Shown here one piece after another: positions 16,360-26,531 of a stretch of DNA of 64,000 nt. The notes under the pieces are model-generated. The model was not told the origin of the DNA and did no database searches. It was given only the letters and a program-made list of their open reading frames with translations. Location: contig NZ_CP108427.1 of assembly GCF_035982055.1 (NCBI RefSeq), positions 9,423,001 to 9,487,000 of the forward strand. Reading direction: 5' to 3'. The position numbers were made by a program, and so were the translations under genes. Numbering within the stretch: position 1 is the stretch's first letter; the number at the start of each line of letters is the position of its first letter. Source of the DNA: Streptomyces sp. NBC_01288. Lineage in GTDB: Bacteria; Actinomycetota; Actinomycetes; Streptomycetales; Streptomycetaceae.

Positions 16360-17649
16360 ATGACGGCACCAGAAGCCACGGTCGTGGCGGTCGACGAGGT
16401 CGAGGAACTCGCGGTGGACGGGCTGCGCTGGCTGATCGACGCGGCGCGAGAGACCTCCGGAGGAGGCCTCGCCTGGTCGAGAAAACCCTCGGACGACGAG
16501 CCGAACCCGTCCCTCTACAGCGGTACGGCCGGGAACGTCCCCGTGCTCCTGGAAGCGTGGCGGCACTTCGGCGACGACTCCTACGCCGACGCGGCCCTGC
16601 GCGCGGGGATCGGTCTCGCGGACTCCGTCGACGACGTCGAGGGCGACTCCCTCTATTTCGGCCGCACCGGAATGGCCCTCGTCCTGCGGACCCTGCACGA
16701 GGAACTCGGGGACGCGGCCGCCGGTGCCGCCGCCGACCGCGCGCTGCACCTCGTGCGGTCACGCTTCGACGGGACCCGCTGGGGCGAGCTGTTCGAGCTG
16801 ATGGGCGGCAACGCGGGGATCGGCCTCGGCGCACTCCTGACCGGCGACCCCGAACTGGCCGTCCTCGCCGTGGAGCCGTACCTGCGGACGGCGGAGCGGA
16901 CTTCGGCGGGCGTCCACTGGCCCCACCGCCCGGGCATCGAGTCCCGCCTGCACCACATCTCGCACGGCACACTCGGCATGGTCGTGGGACTCGCCCGGGT
17001 CGGCGAAGCCACCGGCCGCCAGGACCTGGTCGAACTCGCGCTGGCCGGTGCCGCGGACGTCGTGTCCCGCGACGAGGCGGGACCGGAAGGCTTCCTGGTC
17101 CGGCACTCCACCCCGCAGTTCCGCCCCGACGTGATCGAGCCCGTCACGTACGGCTGGTGCCACGGCCCGGCCGGTGACGCCCAGGCCTTCCGGCTCCTGC
17201 GGGACATCACGGCCGACCCCGCCTGGTCCGCTCTCGCCGACCGCTGCTGGCACACGGTCACCCACTCCGGCCTGCCCCAGCGGCTGCGCCCGCGCTTCTG
17301 GGACAACAACGGCCGCTGCTGCGGCACCGCGGGCGTCCTCGCCCTGGCCTGCGACCGGATCGCCGAACAGAAGGACCCGCTGGAGCAGCGGGACCCGTAC
17401 GACTTCGCCCACGTGCTCGTCGCGGACCTGGCCGCCCGCGCGACCCGGGACGCTGACGGCGCCCGCTGGTCGAACGTCGAACACCGGGCCACCCCGAGCG
17501 ACCTCGAACCGTTCACGGGCTGGGCGATGGGCAACGCCGGCATCGTCCGCGAACTCCTGCGCTTCGTACGGCTCGGCCGAGGAGGCGATCCGCGCTACGC
17601 GTTCGCGTGGCCGGACCAGCCTCCGGTGCACGCCCGGGACACGACCTAG
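16360..17649 (+). CDS. LanC-like zinc-binding protein
   Basis: 429 residues with the alpha/alpha-barrel pattern of LanC proteins: SLYSGTAGNVPVLLEAW, LYFGRTGMALVL, LMGGNAGIGLGAL, ISHGTLGMVVGLA, GWCHGPAGDAQAF, CCGTAGVLALA, GWAMGNAGIVREL. The zinc site can be assigned to Cys267 (in WCHG) and Cys320/Cys321 (in RCCGT); His202 and His268 match the positions of LanC acid/base residues. LanC enzymes join Cys to dehydroamino acids to form lanthionine; stand-alone relatives may act on other thiols. No LanB/LanM-type dehydratase or precursor gene is nearby, so a lanthipeptide role is unproven. Start at ATG 16360, with only a weak GAGAG site upstream. It is 97 bases downstream of the kinase gene. Confidence 0.88.
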   Translation: MTAPEATVVAVDEVEELAVDGLRWLIDAARETSGGGLAWSRKPSDDEPNPSLYSGTAGNVPVLLEAWRHFGDDSYADAALRAGIGLADSVDDVEGDSLYFGRTGMALVLRTLHEELGDAAAGAAADRALHLVRSRFDGTRWGELFELMGGNAGIGLGALLTGDPELAVLAVEPYLRTAERTSAGVHWPHRPGIESRLHHISHGTLGMVVGLARVGEATGRQDLVELALAGAADVVSRDEAGPEGFLVRHSTPQFRPDVIEPVTYGWCHGPAGDAQAFRLLRDITADPAWSALADRCWHTVTHSGLPQRLRPRFWDNNGRCCGTAGVLALACDRIAEQKDPLEQRDPYDFAHVLVADLAARATRDADGARWSNVEHRATPSDLEPFTGWAMGNAGIVRELLRFVRLGRGGDPRYAFAWPDQPPVHARDTT

Positions 17650-17654
17650 CGGAC

Positions 17655-18443
17655 CTAGCGGACCCGCGCCACCGCCGCGTAGATCCCGCTGCCTTCCGGA
17701 GCCTTCTCCGACGCCGGTGGGTTCCACTCCGTCGCCGTCACCAGGCCGGGCGGCACCAGTTCGAGGTCGTCGAAGAAGCGGGCCACCTCCGGGCGGGTGC
17801 GGAAGCCGAGCTTGATGCCGCCCTTGGCGTACTCCGCGGTGACCTGGGCGGCGAGTTCCGGGTACAGGTCGGACGCTGCGTGGGACAGGACCAGGTAGCT
17901 GCCGGACGGCAGGGTCGCGACGAGGTTGCGGACGATGCCGTGGGCGTCCTGCTCGTCCGGGATGAAGTGCATCAGCGCGATCAGCGAGAGGGCGATCGGG
18001 CGGGTGAAGTCCAGGACGTGGCGGGCGTGTTCGACGATGAGCTCCGGCTCGCGCACATCGGCCTGGATGTAGTCGGTGACCCCGTCGGCGTGGCTGATCA
18101 GCAGCGCCTCGGCGTGACGCAGGACGATCGGGTCGTAGTCGGTGTAGACGACCTTCGCCGTCGGCACGGTCCGCTGGACGATCTGGTGCAGGTTGGGCGC
18201 GGTCGGGATACCCGTGCCGATGTCCAGGAACTGGTCGATGCCCTGCCCGGCGAGCCAGGTCGCCGCGCGGTGCATGAACTCACGGTTCTGCCGCGCCGCG
18301 TCCTTCGCCTCCGGCGGAAGCTTCTCTCCTACGGCCTCGTCGACCGGGTAGTTGTCCTTGCCGCCCAGCAGCCAGTCGTAGACCCGCGCGGGATGTGCCT
18401 TGCCGGTGTCGATCTGCGGTGACGGCTTGGGGTCGGTCGTCAT
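17655..18443 (-). CDS. SAM-dependent methyltransferase, DUF574 family
   Basis: 262 residues. The family is abundant in Streptomyces and is recognised by TGKAHPARVYDWLLGGKDNY, QNREFMHRAA, the SAM-binding FLDIGTGIPT, VVYTDYDPIVLRHA, YIQADVREP and LMHFIPD. Its substrates are not established. ATG at 18443 with GGAG six bases upstream. The gene is convergent with the LanC-like gene; only five bases separate the two stop codons, and a GACCTAGCG direct repeat spans the junction. Confidence 0.9.
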   Translation of the reverse strand: MTTDPKPSPQIDTGKAHPARVYDWLLGGKDNYPVDEAVGEKLPPEAKDAARQNREFMHRAATWLAGQGIDQFLDIGTGIPTAPNLHQIVQRTVPTAKVVYTDYDPIVLRHAEALLISHADGVTDYIQADVREPELIVEHARHVLDFTRPIALSLIALMHFIPDEQDAHGIVRNLVATLPSGSYLVLSHAASDLYPELAAQVTAEYAKGGIKLGFRTRPEVARFFDDLELVPPGLVTATEWNPPASEKAPEGSGIYAAVARVR

Positions 18444-18563
18444 GGCAACTCCATCGCGGCAGGTGAGAAGGGTGGGCGGGAGGGGCGGGGCAAGCTCCCG
18501 ATCATCGTACCCGGGGTGCTTCATGTGGCTTGTGGGGGAGGGGAGTTGGGGCCTTCGTGCCCG

Positions 18564-19214
18564 TCAACCCGCAGTACGTCCGTACAGGCCGTCGAAGAGG
18601 ATGGTCGTCAGGGCGTCGGCCAGCGTCTCCACGGTCAGGTCGCGGTCGGGGCGGTACCACTCCACGAGGGAGTTGACGGTGCCGAACAGCAGCCGGCTGG
18701 CGAGGTGCGGGTCGATGTCCGCCCGTATGCCGCCCTCGGCCGCCGCCCGGGTCATCAACTCGGCCACCCGGTGGTCGAATTCACGGCGCCGGGCCAGCGC
18801 CCGCTGCTCCACCTCGCTGTTGCCGTGCAGCCGCAACAGCAAGGTGACGTACGGCAGTTCGGCGGCCAGTACCTCGACGCTGCGGTGGATGATGCGCTTC
18901 ATCCGGGCCGTGGCGGTCGCGGCCGTGTCCGGGGCTCCGCTGTCCCCCTCCCGGTCCCCGGCCTCCTCGTCCAGCACGGCGAACAGCGCGTCCAGCGCGC
19001 GGTTGACCGCGAGTTCGAGGAGTTCCTCCTTGCCGGACACATGGTGGTAGATGCTCGATTTGCTGAGGCCCAGGCGTCGGGCCAGTTCCTCCATGCCGGT
19101 GCCGTCGTAGCCGCGTTCGTTGAAGACCACGACGGCGACCTCCAGCAGCGAGTCGCGGTCGTAGGCGGGCCGGCCGTGGCGGCCGGCCGGGCTCTGCACA
19201 GGTGTCCTGGTCAC
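18564..19214 (-). CDS. TetR-family regulator of the phenylacetate locus (PaaR-like)
   Basis: 216 residues. The N-terminal HTH is typical (LLEVAVVVFNERGYDGTGME, LARRLGLSKSSIYHHVSGKE), with a mostly helical ligand domain behind. It lies 52 bases downstream of paaK on the same strand, so it may be cotranscribed with paaI-paaK. Two copies of a shared 18-bp motif (21077-21094 and 26532-26549) sit in the paa promoters, suggesting this protein represses both and is relieved by a phenylacetate-derived CoA thioester. The start is a GTG at 19214 with no clear ribosome binding site, so leaderless translation is possible. Confidence 0.85.
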   Translation of the reverse strand: MTRTPVQSPAGRHGRPAYDRDSLLEVAVVVFNERGYDGTGMEELARRLGLSKSSIYHHVSGKEELLELAVNRALDALFAVLDEEAGDREGDSGAPDTAATATARMKRIIHRSVEVLAAELPYVTLLLRLHGNSEVEQRALARRREFDHRVAELMTRAAAEGGIRADIDPHLASRLLFGTVNSLVEWYRPDRDLTVETLADALTTILFDGLYGRTAG

Positions 19215-19266
19215 CGGGCCATTGTGACAAGGTCGGCGACCGTGCCGGGCGGAACGGCCTCGGAGG

Positions 19267-20627
<1,361 letters not shown>

Positions 20628-20631
<4 letters not shown>

Positions 20632-21059
20632 GGAGACTCCTTCGTCTTCGCGCTGTTGATCGTGCGGCTGCGGCCGCGGAACTCCGCGATCACCTGGTCG
20701 CCGCGCATCACGCTCACGTCGTAGATGCCACTGCGGCCGAACCGGGTGCGCTCCGTCGCCGTCGCCACCAGGACGTCGCCCTCGTACGCCGGGGCGACGA
20801 AGTCGATGTCGGCCGCGGCGGCGACGGTCACCGGGCCGTGGCTGTTGCAGGCACAGGCGAAGGCCGAGTCCGCGAACAGGAACAGATAGCCGCCGTGAGC
20901 GGTCTTGTGTCCGTTGACCATGGCAGGGGTCACGGTCATACGGAGCACGGCGGTCCCTTCGCCGTGCTCGACGAGCTCCATCCCGAGAGCCCGGGACGCC
21001 TCGTCCGCGGCGAACATCCTCGCCGTCGGACCGGAGGCCGTGTCAGCGGCCTGCGTCAT
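20628..21059 (-). CDS. paaI: Phenylacetyl-CoA thioesterase
   Basis: 143 residues, hot-dog fold. PaaI hydrolyses stalled ring-hydroxylated phenylacetyl-CoA intermediates and so frees CoA. Key segments are VNGHKTAHGGYLFLFADSAF (with the HGG signature and catalytic-region residues), ACNSHGPVTVAAAADIDFVA and GRSGIYDVSVMRGDQVIAEF. The ATG at 21059 is preferred over longer in-frame starts because these would run through the promoter and operator. It is the first gene of the paaI-paaK(-tetR) unit, divergent from paaN. Confidence 0.93.
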
Positions 21060-21076
21060 TTTCCACCACCTTGTGG

Positions 21077-21094
21077 ACCGACCGAACATTCGGT
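21077..21094. promoter_or_regulatory. TetR-type operator in the paaI-paaN divergent promoter
   Basis: The sequence ACCGACCGAACATTCGGT includes a perfect inverted repeat (ACCGAA-CA-TTCGGT, 21081-21094). It fits between a possible -35 (TTGTGG, 21071-21076) and -10 (TTAGCG, 21094-21099) for paaN, so a bound repressor would block the promoter. The motif matches the site before paaA at 13 of 18 positions or more, on the pattern ACCGA-N-CGAA-NNN-TCGGT. Confidence 0.7.
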
Positions 21095-21153
21095 TAGCGT
21101 GCGTCACGGCCAAGTAATCCAGCAACACCACTGCCTGTCAAGAGGTGGAACGC

Positions 21154-22866
21154 ATGCCCCAGACCAGCTCCGAGCTGCCCGACTTCTTCTCCCGCCATCG
21201 CGCCCTGCTGGAACAGGCGGTCGCCGCGACCGCCACCCGCGACCACTGGACGCCGTACCCGGAGTCGCCCAGCAAGTCGGTCTACGGCGAGGACGCGGCC
21301 AAGATCGGCGAAGCCGCCTTCGAGGAGCGGCTCGGCGGCCATTTCGAACTGGCGGGGCATCCCGGCGACGGGCGCGTCTCAGCCGCCGAGACCTCCCCGT
21401 ACGGCTTCGACCTGGGCATCTCCTACCCCCACGTCGCGCCGGACGAGGCGGTGGCCGCCGCGCTGGCGGCGACCGGGCCCTGGCGCGACGCGGGCCCCGA
21501 CACCCGCGCCGGTGTGGCCGCCGAGATCCTGGCCCGGCTGAACGCGGCGAGCTTCGAGATCGCGCACGCCGTGCAGCACACCACCGGGCAGGCCTTCGTC
21601 ATGGCGTTCCAGGCGGGCGGCCCGCACGCCCAGGACCGCGGTCTTGAGGCCGTCGCGTACGCCTGGGCCGAGCAGAAGCGCCACCCGGCCGCAGCCCGCT
21701 GGAGCAAGCCGCAGCGCAAGGGCGGCCCGCAGGTCCTGGACAAGAAGTTCACCCCGGTCGGCCGCGGGGTCTCGCTGCTCATCGCCTGCAACACCTTCCC
21801 GACCTGGAACGGCTACCCGGGCCTGTTCGCCAGCCTCGTCACCGGCAACCCGGTCGTGGTCAAGCCGCACCCGGGCGCCGTCCTGCCCCTCGCGGTCACC
21901 GTGCGGATCGCCCGCGAGGTCCTGGCCGAGGCGGGCTTCGACCCGAACCTCGTGATCCTCGCCGCCGAGGAGCCCGGGGGCCGTAGCGCCGCCGTCCTCG
22001 CGCTCCACCCCGACGTCCGGATCATCGACTTCACCGGCTCCACGGAGTTCGGCGACTGGCTGGAGACCAACGCCCGCCAGGCCCTCGTGTACACCGAGAA
22101 GGCCGGGCTCAACACCGTCGTCCTCGACTCCACCGACGACTACCGCGGCCTGCTCGGCAACCTCGCCTTCTCGCTGGCCCTCTACAGCGGCCAGATGTGC
22201 ACCAGCCCGCAGAACCTCCTGATCCCGCGCGACGGCATCACCACCGACCAAGGCCCGCGCAGCGCCGACGAGTTCGCCACCGACCTCGGCGCGGCCCTCG
22301 ACAAACTGCTCGGCGACCCCGCCCGCGCCGCCGGCACCCTCGGCGCGATCGTCAACGACGGCGTGCGGGACCGTTTGGAACAGGCCGCGACGGTCGGTCG
22401 TACGGTGCGGGCCTCTTCGCCCGTCGAACACTCCGAGCACCCGAAGGCCGTCGTCCGTACGCCACTGATCGCACGCCTCGACGCCGAGGACGACCGGGAG
22501 ACGTACACCCGGGAATGGTTCGGGCCGGTGTCGTTCGTCATCGGCACCGACTCCACCGGGCACAGTCTGCGGATCCTGCGCGAGACCGTGCGGGCGCACG
22601 GCGCGCTGACCGCGGCTGTCCACTCCACCAGCGAAGTGGTCCTGGACGCAGCCGAGTTGGCCGCCCTCGACGCCGGCGTGCACCTCTCCGAGAACCTCAC
22701 CGGCGGCGTCTTCGTCAACCAGTCCGCCGCGTTCAGCGACTTCCACGGCAGCGCCGCCAACCCGGCCGCCAGCGCCACCCTGTCCGACCCCGCGTTCGTC
22801 ACCGGCCGCTTCGCGACCTTGCAGTCGCGTCGGCCCGCCCCCGCCGAGGAGACCACCGATGCCTGA
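21154..22866 (+). CDS. paaN: Phenylacetic acid degradation protein PaaN (aldehyde dehydrogenase family)
   Basis: 570 residues. The aldehyde dehydrogenase fold is clear: FTPVGRGVSLLIACNTFPTW, GNPVVVKPHP, IDFTGSTEFGDWLE, a catalytic Cys in LYSGQMCTSPQNLL, and EWFGPVSFVI. In the paa pathway the ring-opened CoA semialdehyde must be oxidised; PaaN is the family found for this in many actinobacteria. Unlike E. coli PaaZ it lacks the C-terminal MaoC-type hydratase domain. ATG at 21154 with AGGTGG five bases upstream; a GTG at 21145 overlaps that site. It overlaps the thiolase gene by 8 bases. Confidence 0.9.
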   Translation: MPQTSSELPDFFSRHRALLEQAVAATATRDHWTPYPESPSKSVYGEDAAKIGEAAFEERLGGHFELAGHPGDGRVSAAETSPYGFDLGISYPHVAPDEAVAAALAATGPWRDAGPDTRAGVAAEILARLNAASFEIAHAVQHTTGQAFVMAFQAGGPHAQDRGLEAVAYAWAEQKRHPAAARWSKPQRKGGPQVLDKKFTPVGRGVSLLIACNTFPTWNGYPGLFASLVTGNPVVVKPHPGAVLPLAVTVRIAREVLAEAGFDPNLVILAAEEPGGRSAAVLALHPDVRIIDFTGSTEFGDWLETNARQALVYTEKAGLNTVVLDSTDDYRGLLGNLAFSLALYSGQMCTSPQNLLIPRDGITTDQGPRSADEFATDLGAALDKLLGDPARAAGTLGAIVNDGVRDRLEQAATVGRTVRASSPVEHSEHPKAVVRTPLIARLDAEDDRETYTREWFGPVSFVIGTDSTGHSLRILRETVRAHGALTAAVHSTSEVVLDAAELAALDAGVHLSENLTGGVFVNQSAAFSDFHGSAANPAASATLSDPAFVTGRFATLQSRRPAPAEETTDA

Positions 22867-24052
22867 GCTGTCCTCCGACGAGGTCTATCTGATCGACGGG
22901 GCCCGCACCCCGCAGGGCCGCTACGGCGGCGCCCTGGCCTCCGTACGACCCGACGACCTCGCGGCACTGGTCGTCGGCGAGGCGGTCCGGCGCGCCGGAA
23001 TCCCGGCCGAGGAGGTGGACGAGGTGATCCTCGGCGCCGCCAACCAGGCCGGCGAGGACAACCGTGACGTGGCGCGGATGGCCGTCCTGCTGGCCGGGTT
23101 GCCGCACACCGTGCCCGGTTACACCGTCAACCGGCTCTGCGCCTCCGGCCTGACCGCCGTGGCCTCCGCCGCCCAGGCGATCCGCGCCGGAGAGGCGGAC
23201 CTCGTCGTCGCGGGCGGGGTGGAGTCGATGACCCGCGCCCCCTGGGTGATGGCCAAGCCCGGCACCCCGTGGGCCAAGCCGGGAGAGGTGCACGACACCT
23301 CGCTCGGCTGGCGCTTCACCAACCCGCGCTTCGCCGCCCAGCAGACCCTGACGATGGGGGAGACGGCCGAGGAGGTCGCCGCGCTCGACGGGATCACCCG
23401 CGCCGAGTCCGACGCGTTCGCGCTGCGCAGCCATCAACGGGCCGTCGCCGCCCAGGAGTCGGGCCGCTTCGACCGGGAGATCGTGCCGGTCGCGGTGAAG
23501 GACGGGGAGGTGACCCGCGACGAGGGCCCGCGACCCGGCACCACGCTGGAGAAGCTCGGCTCCCTGCGCACCATCTTCCGCGAGGGTGGCATCGTCACCG
23601 CCGGTTCCTCCTCACCCCTGTCCGACGGCGCCGCCGCCCTGGTGGTCGCGAGCGGGGCTGCTGTCCGACGCCACGGGCTCACTCCCCGGGCGCGGATCGT
23701 CACGTCGGCCTCGGCCGGGGTGCAGCCCCACATCATGGGGCTCGGCCCGGTCCCGGCGACCGAGAAGGCCCTCGACCGCGCGGGTTGGGAGACCGGTGAC
23801 CTGGACGCCGTAGAACTGAACGAGGCATTCGCCGCCCAAGCTCTCGCGGTCACGCGCCGCCTCAAGTTGGACGAGGAGAAGGTCAACGCCGACGGCGGAG
23901 CGATCGCCCTCGGCCATCCCCTCGGGTGCTCGGGCGCCCGCATCCTGCTCACCCTGCTGGGCAGGTTGGAGCGCGAGAACGGCAGCCGGGGCCTGGCCAC
24001 GCTGTGCGTCGGTGTCGGGCAGGGCGTGGCGATGCTCGTGGAGCGGGTATGA
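22859..24052 (+). CDS. Acetyl-CoA acyltransferase / 3-oxoadipyl-CoA thiolase
   Basis: 397 residues. Thiolase marks: the acyl-enzyme Cys in VNRLCASGLTA, ESMTRAPW, LNEAFAAQAL, the His in GHPLGCSGARI, and the second active Cys in LATLCVGVGQG. Given the setting it probably cleaves 3-oxoadipyl-CoA, and perhaps the 2,3-didehydro form, to succinyl-CoA and acetyl-CoA, as PaaJ does. GAGGAG precedes the ATG; the stop overlaps the next ATG. Confidence 0.93.
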   Translation: MPELSSDEVYLIDGARTPQGRYGGALASVRPDDLAALVVGEAVRRAGIPAEEVDEVILGAANQAGEDNRDVARMAVLLAGLPHTVPGYTVNRLCASGLTAVASAAQAIRAGEADLVVAGGVESMTRAPWVMAKPGTPWAKPGEVHDTSLGWRFTNPRFAAQQTLTMGETAEEVAALDGITRAESDAFALRSHQRAVAAQESGRFDREIVPVAVKDGEVTRDEGPRPGTTLEKLGSLRTIFREGGIVTAGSSSPLSDGAAALVVASGAAVRRHGLTPRARIVTSASAGVQPHIMGLGPVPATEKALDRAGWETGDLDAVELNEAFAAQALAVTRRLKLDEEKVNADGGAIALGHPLGCSGARILLTLLGRLERENGSRGLATLCVGVGQGVAMLVERV

Positions 24053-24816
24053 GCGCCGACGACTACAAGACGCTGCTCGTCGAGGAGCGCGAGGACCGGC
24101 TCGTCGTCACCCTGCACCGCCCCGAATCCCGCAACGCCATCAGCGGCCAGATGATCCGCGAACTGCACGCCGTCTGCGACCAGTTGGAGCAGAACCCCAA
24201 GCTGCTCCTGCTCACCGGACACGGCGGGGTCTTCGCGGGCGGCGCCGACATCTCGGAACTGCTGGCACGCGGGCGGGACGAAGCCCTCCAGGGCATCAAC
24301 AGCCGGCTCTTCGAGCGCGTACGTCGGCTGCCGATGCCGACCCTCGCCGCGGTGGACGGCTGGGCGCTGGGCGGCGGCGCCGAACTGTCGTACGCCTGCG
24401 ACCTCCGTATCGCCGGACCGGACGCCGTCTTCGGCAACCCCGAGCCCGGACTCGGCATCCTCGCCGCCGCCGGTGCCTGCTGGCGGTTGCCCGAACTGGT
24501 CGGCGAGTCCGTCGCCAAGCAGGTGCTGCTCGCCGGACGGAATCTCGACGCGGCGGCGGCGCTGGCGGCCGGGCTGGTGATCGACGTCGTACCGGCGGAG
24601 AAGTTGCTGGACGAGGCGCACGCGCTGCTGGACCGCATGGCCCGTTCGTCGGCTACGGCCCTGAGGCTCACCAAGCTCGTGGTCGACTCGCCCGGCGCCC
24701 ACCCGGTCGCCGATGACCTCGCGCAGGCCGTGCTCTTCGAGGGGCAGGACAAGAAGGACCGTATGACTCGCTTCTTGAACAAAAGAGGCTTGGAGCAGAG
24801 GAGTAGTCGAGCATGA
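24049..24816 (+). CDS. Enoyl-CoA hydratase/isomerase (paa pathway)
   Basis: 255 residues, crotonase fold. The oxyanion-hole segments are GGVFAGGADISEL and ALGGGAELSYACDLRIA. Glu residues in GGAEL and FGNPEPGLGI occupy the two catalytic positions of hydratases, so it should hydrate a 2,3-enoyl-CoA such as 2,3-dehydroadipyl-CoA, the PaaF step. A second hydratase lies at 30361; which does which step cannot be decided here. It overlaps its neighbours by ATGA at both ends. Confidence 0.88.
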   Translation: MSADDYKTLLVEEREDRLVVTLHRPESRNAISGQMIRELHAVCDQLEQNPKLLLLTGHGGVFAGGADISELLARGRDEALQGINSRLFERVRRLPMPTLAAVDGWALGGGAELSYACDLRIAGPDAVFGNPEPGLGILAAAGACWRLPELVGESVAKQVLLAGRNLDAAAALAAGLVIDVVPAEKLLDEAHALLDRMARSSATALRLTKLVVDSPGAHPVADDLAQAVLFEGQDKKDRMTRFLNKRGLEQRSSRA

Positions 24817-25679
24817 GCCCAACATCCCACTCCGCGCCCGCAGTTGTCGGTGTGATCGGCGGCGGCCGGATGGGTGCCGGGATCGCGCAGTCCTTCGCGG
24901 CCGCCGGTTCGTCCGTGACCGTCGTGGAGAGCGGCGAGGCCGCCTCGGCCGCCGCGCTGGACCGGGTCGCCACCGGGCTGAAGAGGGCCGCCGAGCGGGG
25001 CCTGCTCAGCGAGCCCGCCGAGCAGGTACTCGCTCGCGTCACCATGGCGGGATCGGTGGAAGGGCTGCCCGCCGACGCCGATCTGGTCGTCGAGGCCGTC
25101 CCCGAGGACGCCGGGCTCAAGGCTGGCGTGCTCGCGGCCGCCGAGCGGGCGGTGGGCGAGACGACCGTGCTGGCCACCAACACCAGCTCTCTGTCCGTCA
25201 CCGAACTCGCCGCTGTGCTCACCCGGCCTGGCCGCTTCCTCGGCATGCACTTCTTCAACCCGGTGCCTGCATCGGCGCTCGTAGAGATCGTCGTCGCGCC
25301 GCACACCGAGGCGGCTGTCGTCAGCGCCGCCCTCGACTGGACGCACGCCCTCGGTAAGAAGGACGTCACCGTCAAGGACTCGCCCGGCTTCGCCAGCAGT
25401 CGCCTGGGACTCGCGCTCGGTCTGGAGGCGATCCGGATGGTCGAGGAGGGCGTCGCCGAGCCGGAGGCGATCGACGACGCGATGAGCCTCGGCTACAAAC
25501 ACCCCATGGGACCGCTGCGCCTCACCGACCTGGTCGGTCTCGACGTACGTCTGGCCATCGCCGAGTACCTGCACTCCACCCTCGGCGAGCGCTTCGCCCC
25601 GCCGCAGCTGCTTCGCGACAAGGTTGCCCGCGGTGAGCTGGGACGCAAGACGGGACAGGGGTTCTACGAGTGGAAGTGA
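24813..25679 (+). CDS. paaH: 3-hydroxyacyl-CoA dehydrogenase (paa pathway)
   Basis: 288 residues. The N-terminal Rossmann motif is GVIGGGRMGAGIAQSFA. Later come NTSSLSVTELA, the catalytic His in GMHFFNPVPA, and the C-terminal domain (KDSPGFASSRLGLAL, PMGPLRLTDLVGLD, GRKTGQGFYEW). It should oxidise 3-hydroxyadipyl-CoA with NAD+ to 3-oxoadipyl-CoA. It starts at an ATGA overlap with the hydratase and ends overlapping the following GTG start. Confidence 0.92.
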   Translation: MSPTSHSAPAVVGVIGGGRMGAGIAQSFAAAGSSVTVVESGEAASAAALDRVATGLKRAAERGLLSEPAEQVLARVTMAGSVEGLPADADLVVEAVPEDAGLKAGVLAAAERAVGETTVLATNTSSLSVTELAAVLTRPGRFLGMHFFNPVPASALVEIVVAPHTEAAVVSAALDWTHALGKKDVTVKDSPGFASSRLGLALGLEAIRMVEEGVAEPEAIDDAMSLGYKHPMGPLRLTDLVGLDVRLAIAEYLHSTLGERFAPPQLLRDKVARGELGRKTGQGFYEWK

Positions 25680-26464
25680 GCGAATCGGCGGACGGCGTCG
25701 GCTATCGCCTGGACGCCGGTGTCGCCACCATCGAGCTGCGCCGGTCCGCGCTCGACGCTCCGCTCCGGGGTGAGTTGCTGGCCGCCGTACGACAGGTGGG
25801 CAGCGATGGGACGGCGGTCCGTGCCGTGCTGCTCACCGCGCGGGGCAAGCACTTCTGCGTGGGGCAGGACCTCAAGGAGCACGCTCGGGCGTTGGAGAAC
25901 GGGCCCGAGTCGGCCTTCGCCTGTGTGCGGGACGAGTACAACCCCCTGGTGGAGGCGCTGCACGCGCTGACCCAGCCGGTGGTCGTGGCCGTCGAGGGCG
26001 CGTGTGTCGGGGCCGGGCTCGGGCTGGCGCTCTGCGCGGATGTGCGGGTCGCGGCGGAGGGGGCACGGTTCGCTGCCGCGTTCACCGGGATCGGGCTGGC
26101 CGCCGACAGCGGGCTGAGCGGCTCGCTGGCGCAGGCGGTGGGTCCGTCGCGGGCCGCCGCGCTGATGCTGCTCGGGGATCGTTTCGGCGCGGAGGACGCG
26201 CTGCGGTGGGGGCTGGTGCACCGGGTCGTACCGGACGGTGGCGCTACGGCGGAGGGGCTGGCCCTGGCCACGCGGCTGGCCGCCGGGCCCACTGTCGCGT
26301 ACGCGGAGGTCAAGGCGCTGCTGCGGGACGCGCCCGGCGCGGGTCTCGCCGCCGTGCTGGAGCGGGAGGCGGCGGCGCAGGAGCGGCTCGGCGCGACGCG
26401 GGACCACCGGGCCGCCGTAGAGGCGTTTCTGGCGCGGGCGGAGCCGTCGTTCGAGGGCCGGTGA
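25670..26464 (+). CDS. paaG: 1,2-epoxyphenylacetyl-CoA isomerase, PaaG-like
   Basis: 264 residues, crotonase fold. It has PaaG-type features: FCVGQDLKEH with its oxyanion-hole backbone and GIGLAADSGLSGSLAQAVG, where the Asp matches the catalytic Asp of PaaG and replaces the hydratase Glu. PaaG converts the ring epoxide to the oxepin. Codon use and the run of alternating G/C-rich triplets toward its end are somewhat looser than in its neighbours. GTG at 25670 overlaps the upstream stop; AGGGG lies before it, and a second GTG is at 25676. Confidence 0.87.
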   Translation: MEVSESADGVGYRLDAGVATIELRRSALDAPLRGELLAAVRQVGSDGTAVRAVLLTARGKHFCVGQDLKEHARALENGPESAFACVRDEYNPLVEALHALTQPVVVAVEGACVGAGLGLALCADVRVAAEGARFAAAFTGIGLAADSGLSGSLAQAVGPSRAAALMLLGDRFGAEDALRWGLVHRVVPDGGATAEGLALATRLAAGPTVAYAEVKALLRDAPGAGLAAVLEREAAAQERLGATRDHRAAVEAFLARAEPSFEGR

Positions 26465-26498
26465 GAGGGCTGGTGACCAGGCATTCACGCGGCAGGTC

Positions 26499-26527
26499 TT
26501 GCCTCGCCGGGGGAAACCCATCAGACT
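26499..26527 (+). promoter_or_regulatory. Promoter of the paaABCDE operon
   Basis: TTGCCT (26499-26504) and CAGACT (26522-26527) are separated by exactly 17 bases, a good match to a vegetative sigma-70/HrdB promoter. The start of transcription would fall in or just before the operator at 26532-26549, about 35 bases upstream of the paaA start. Confidence 0.65.
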
Positions 26528-26531
26528 AGGT

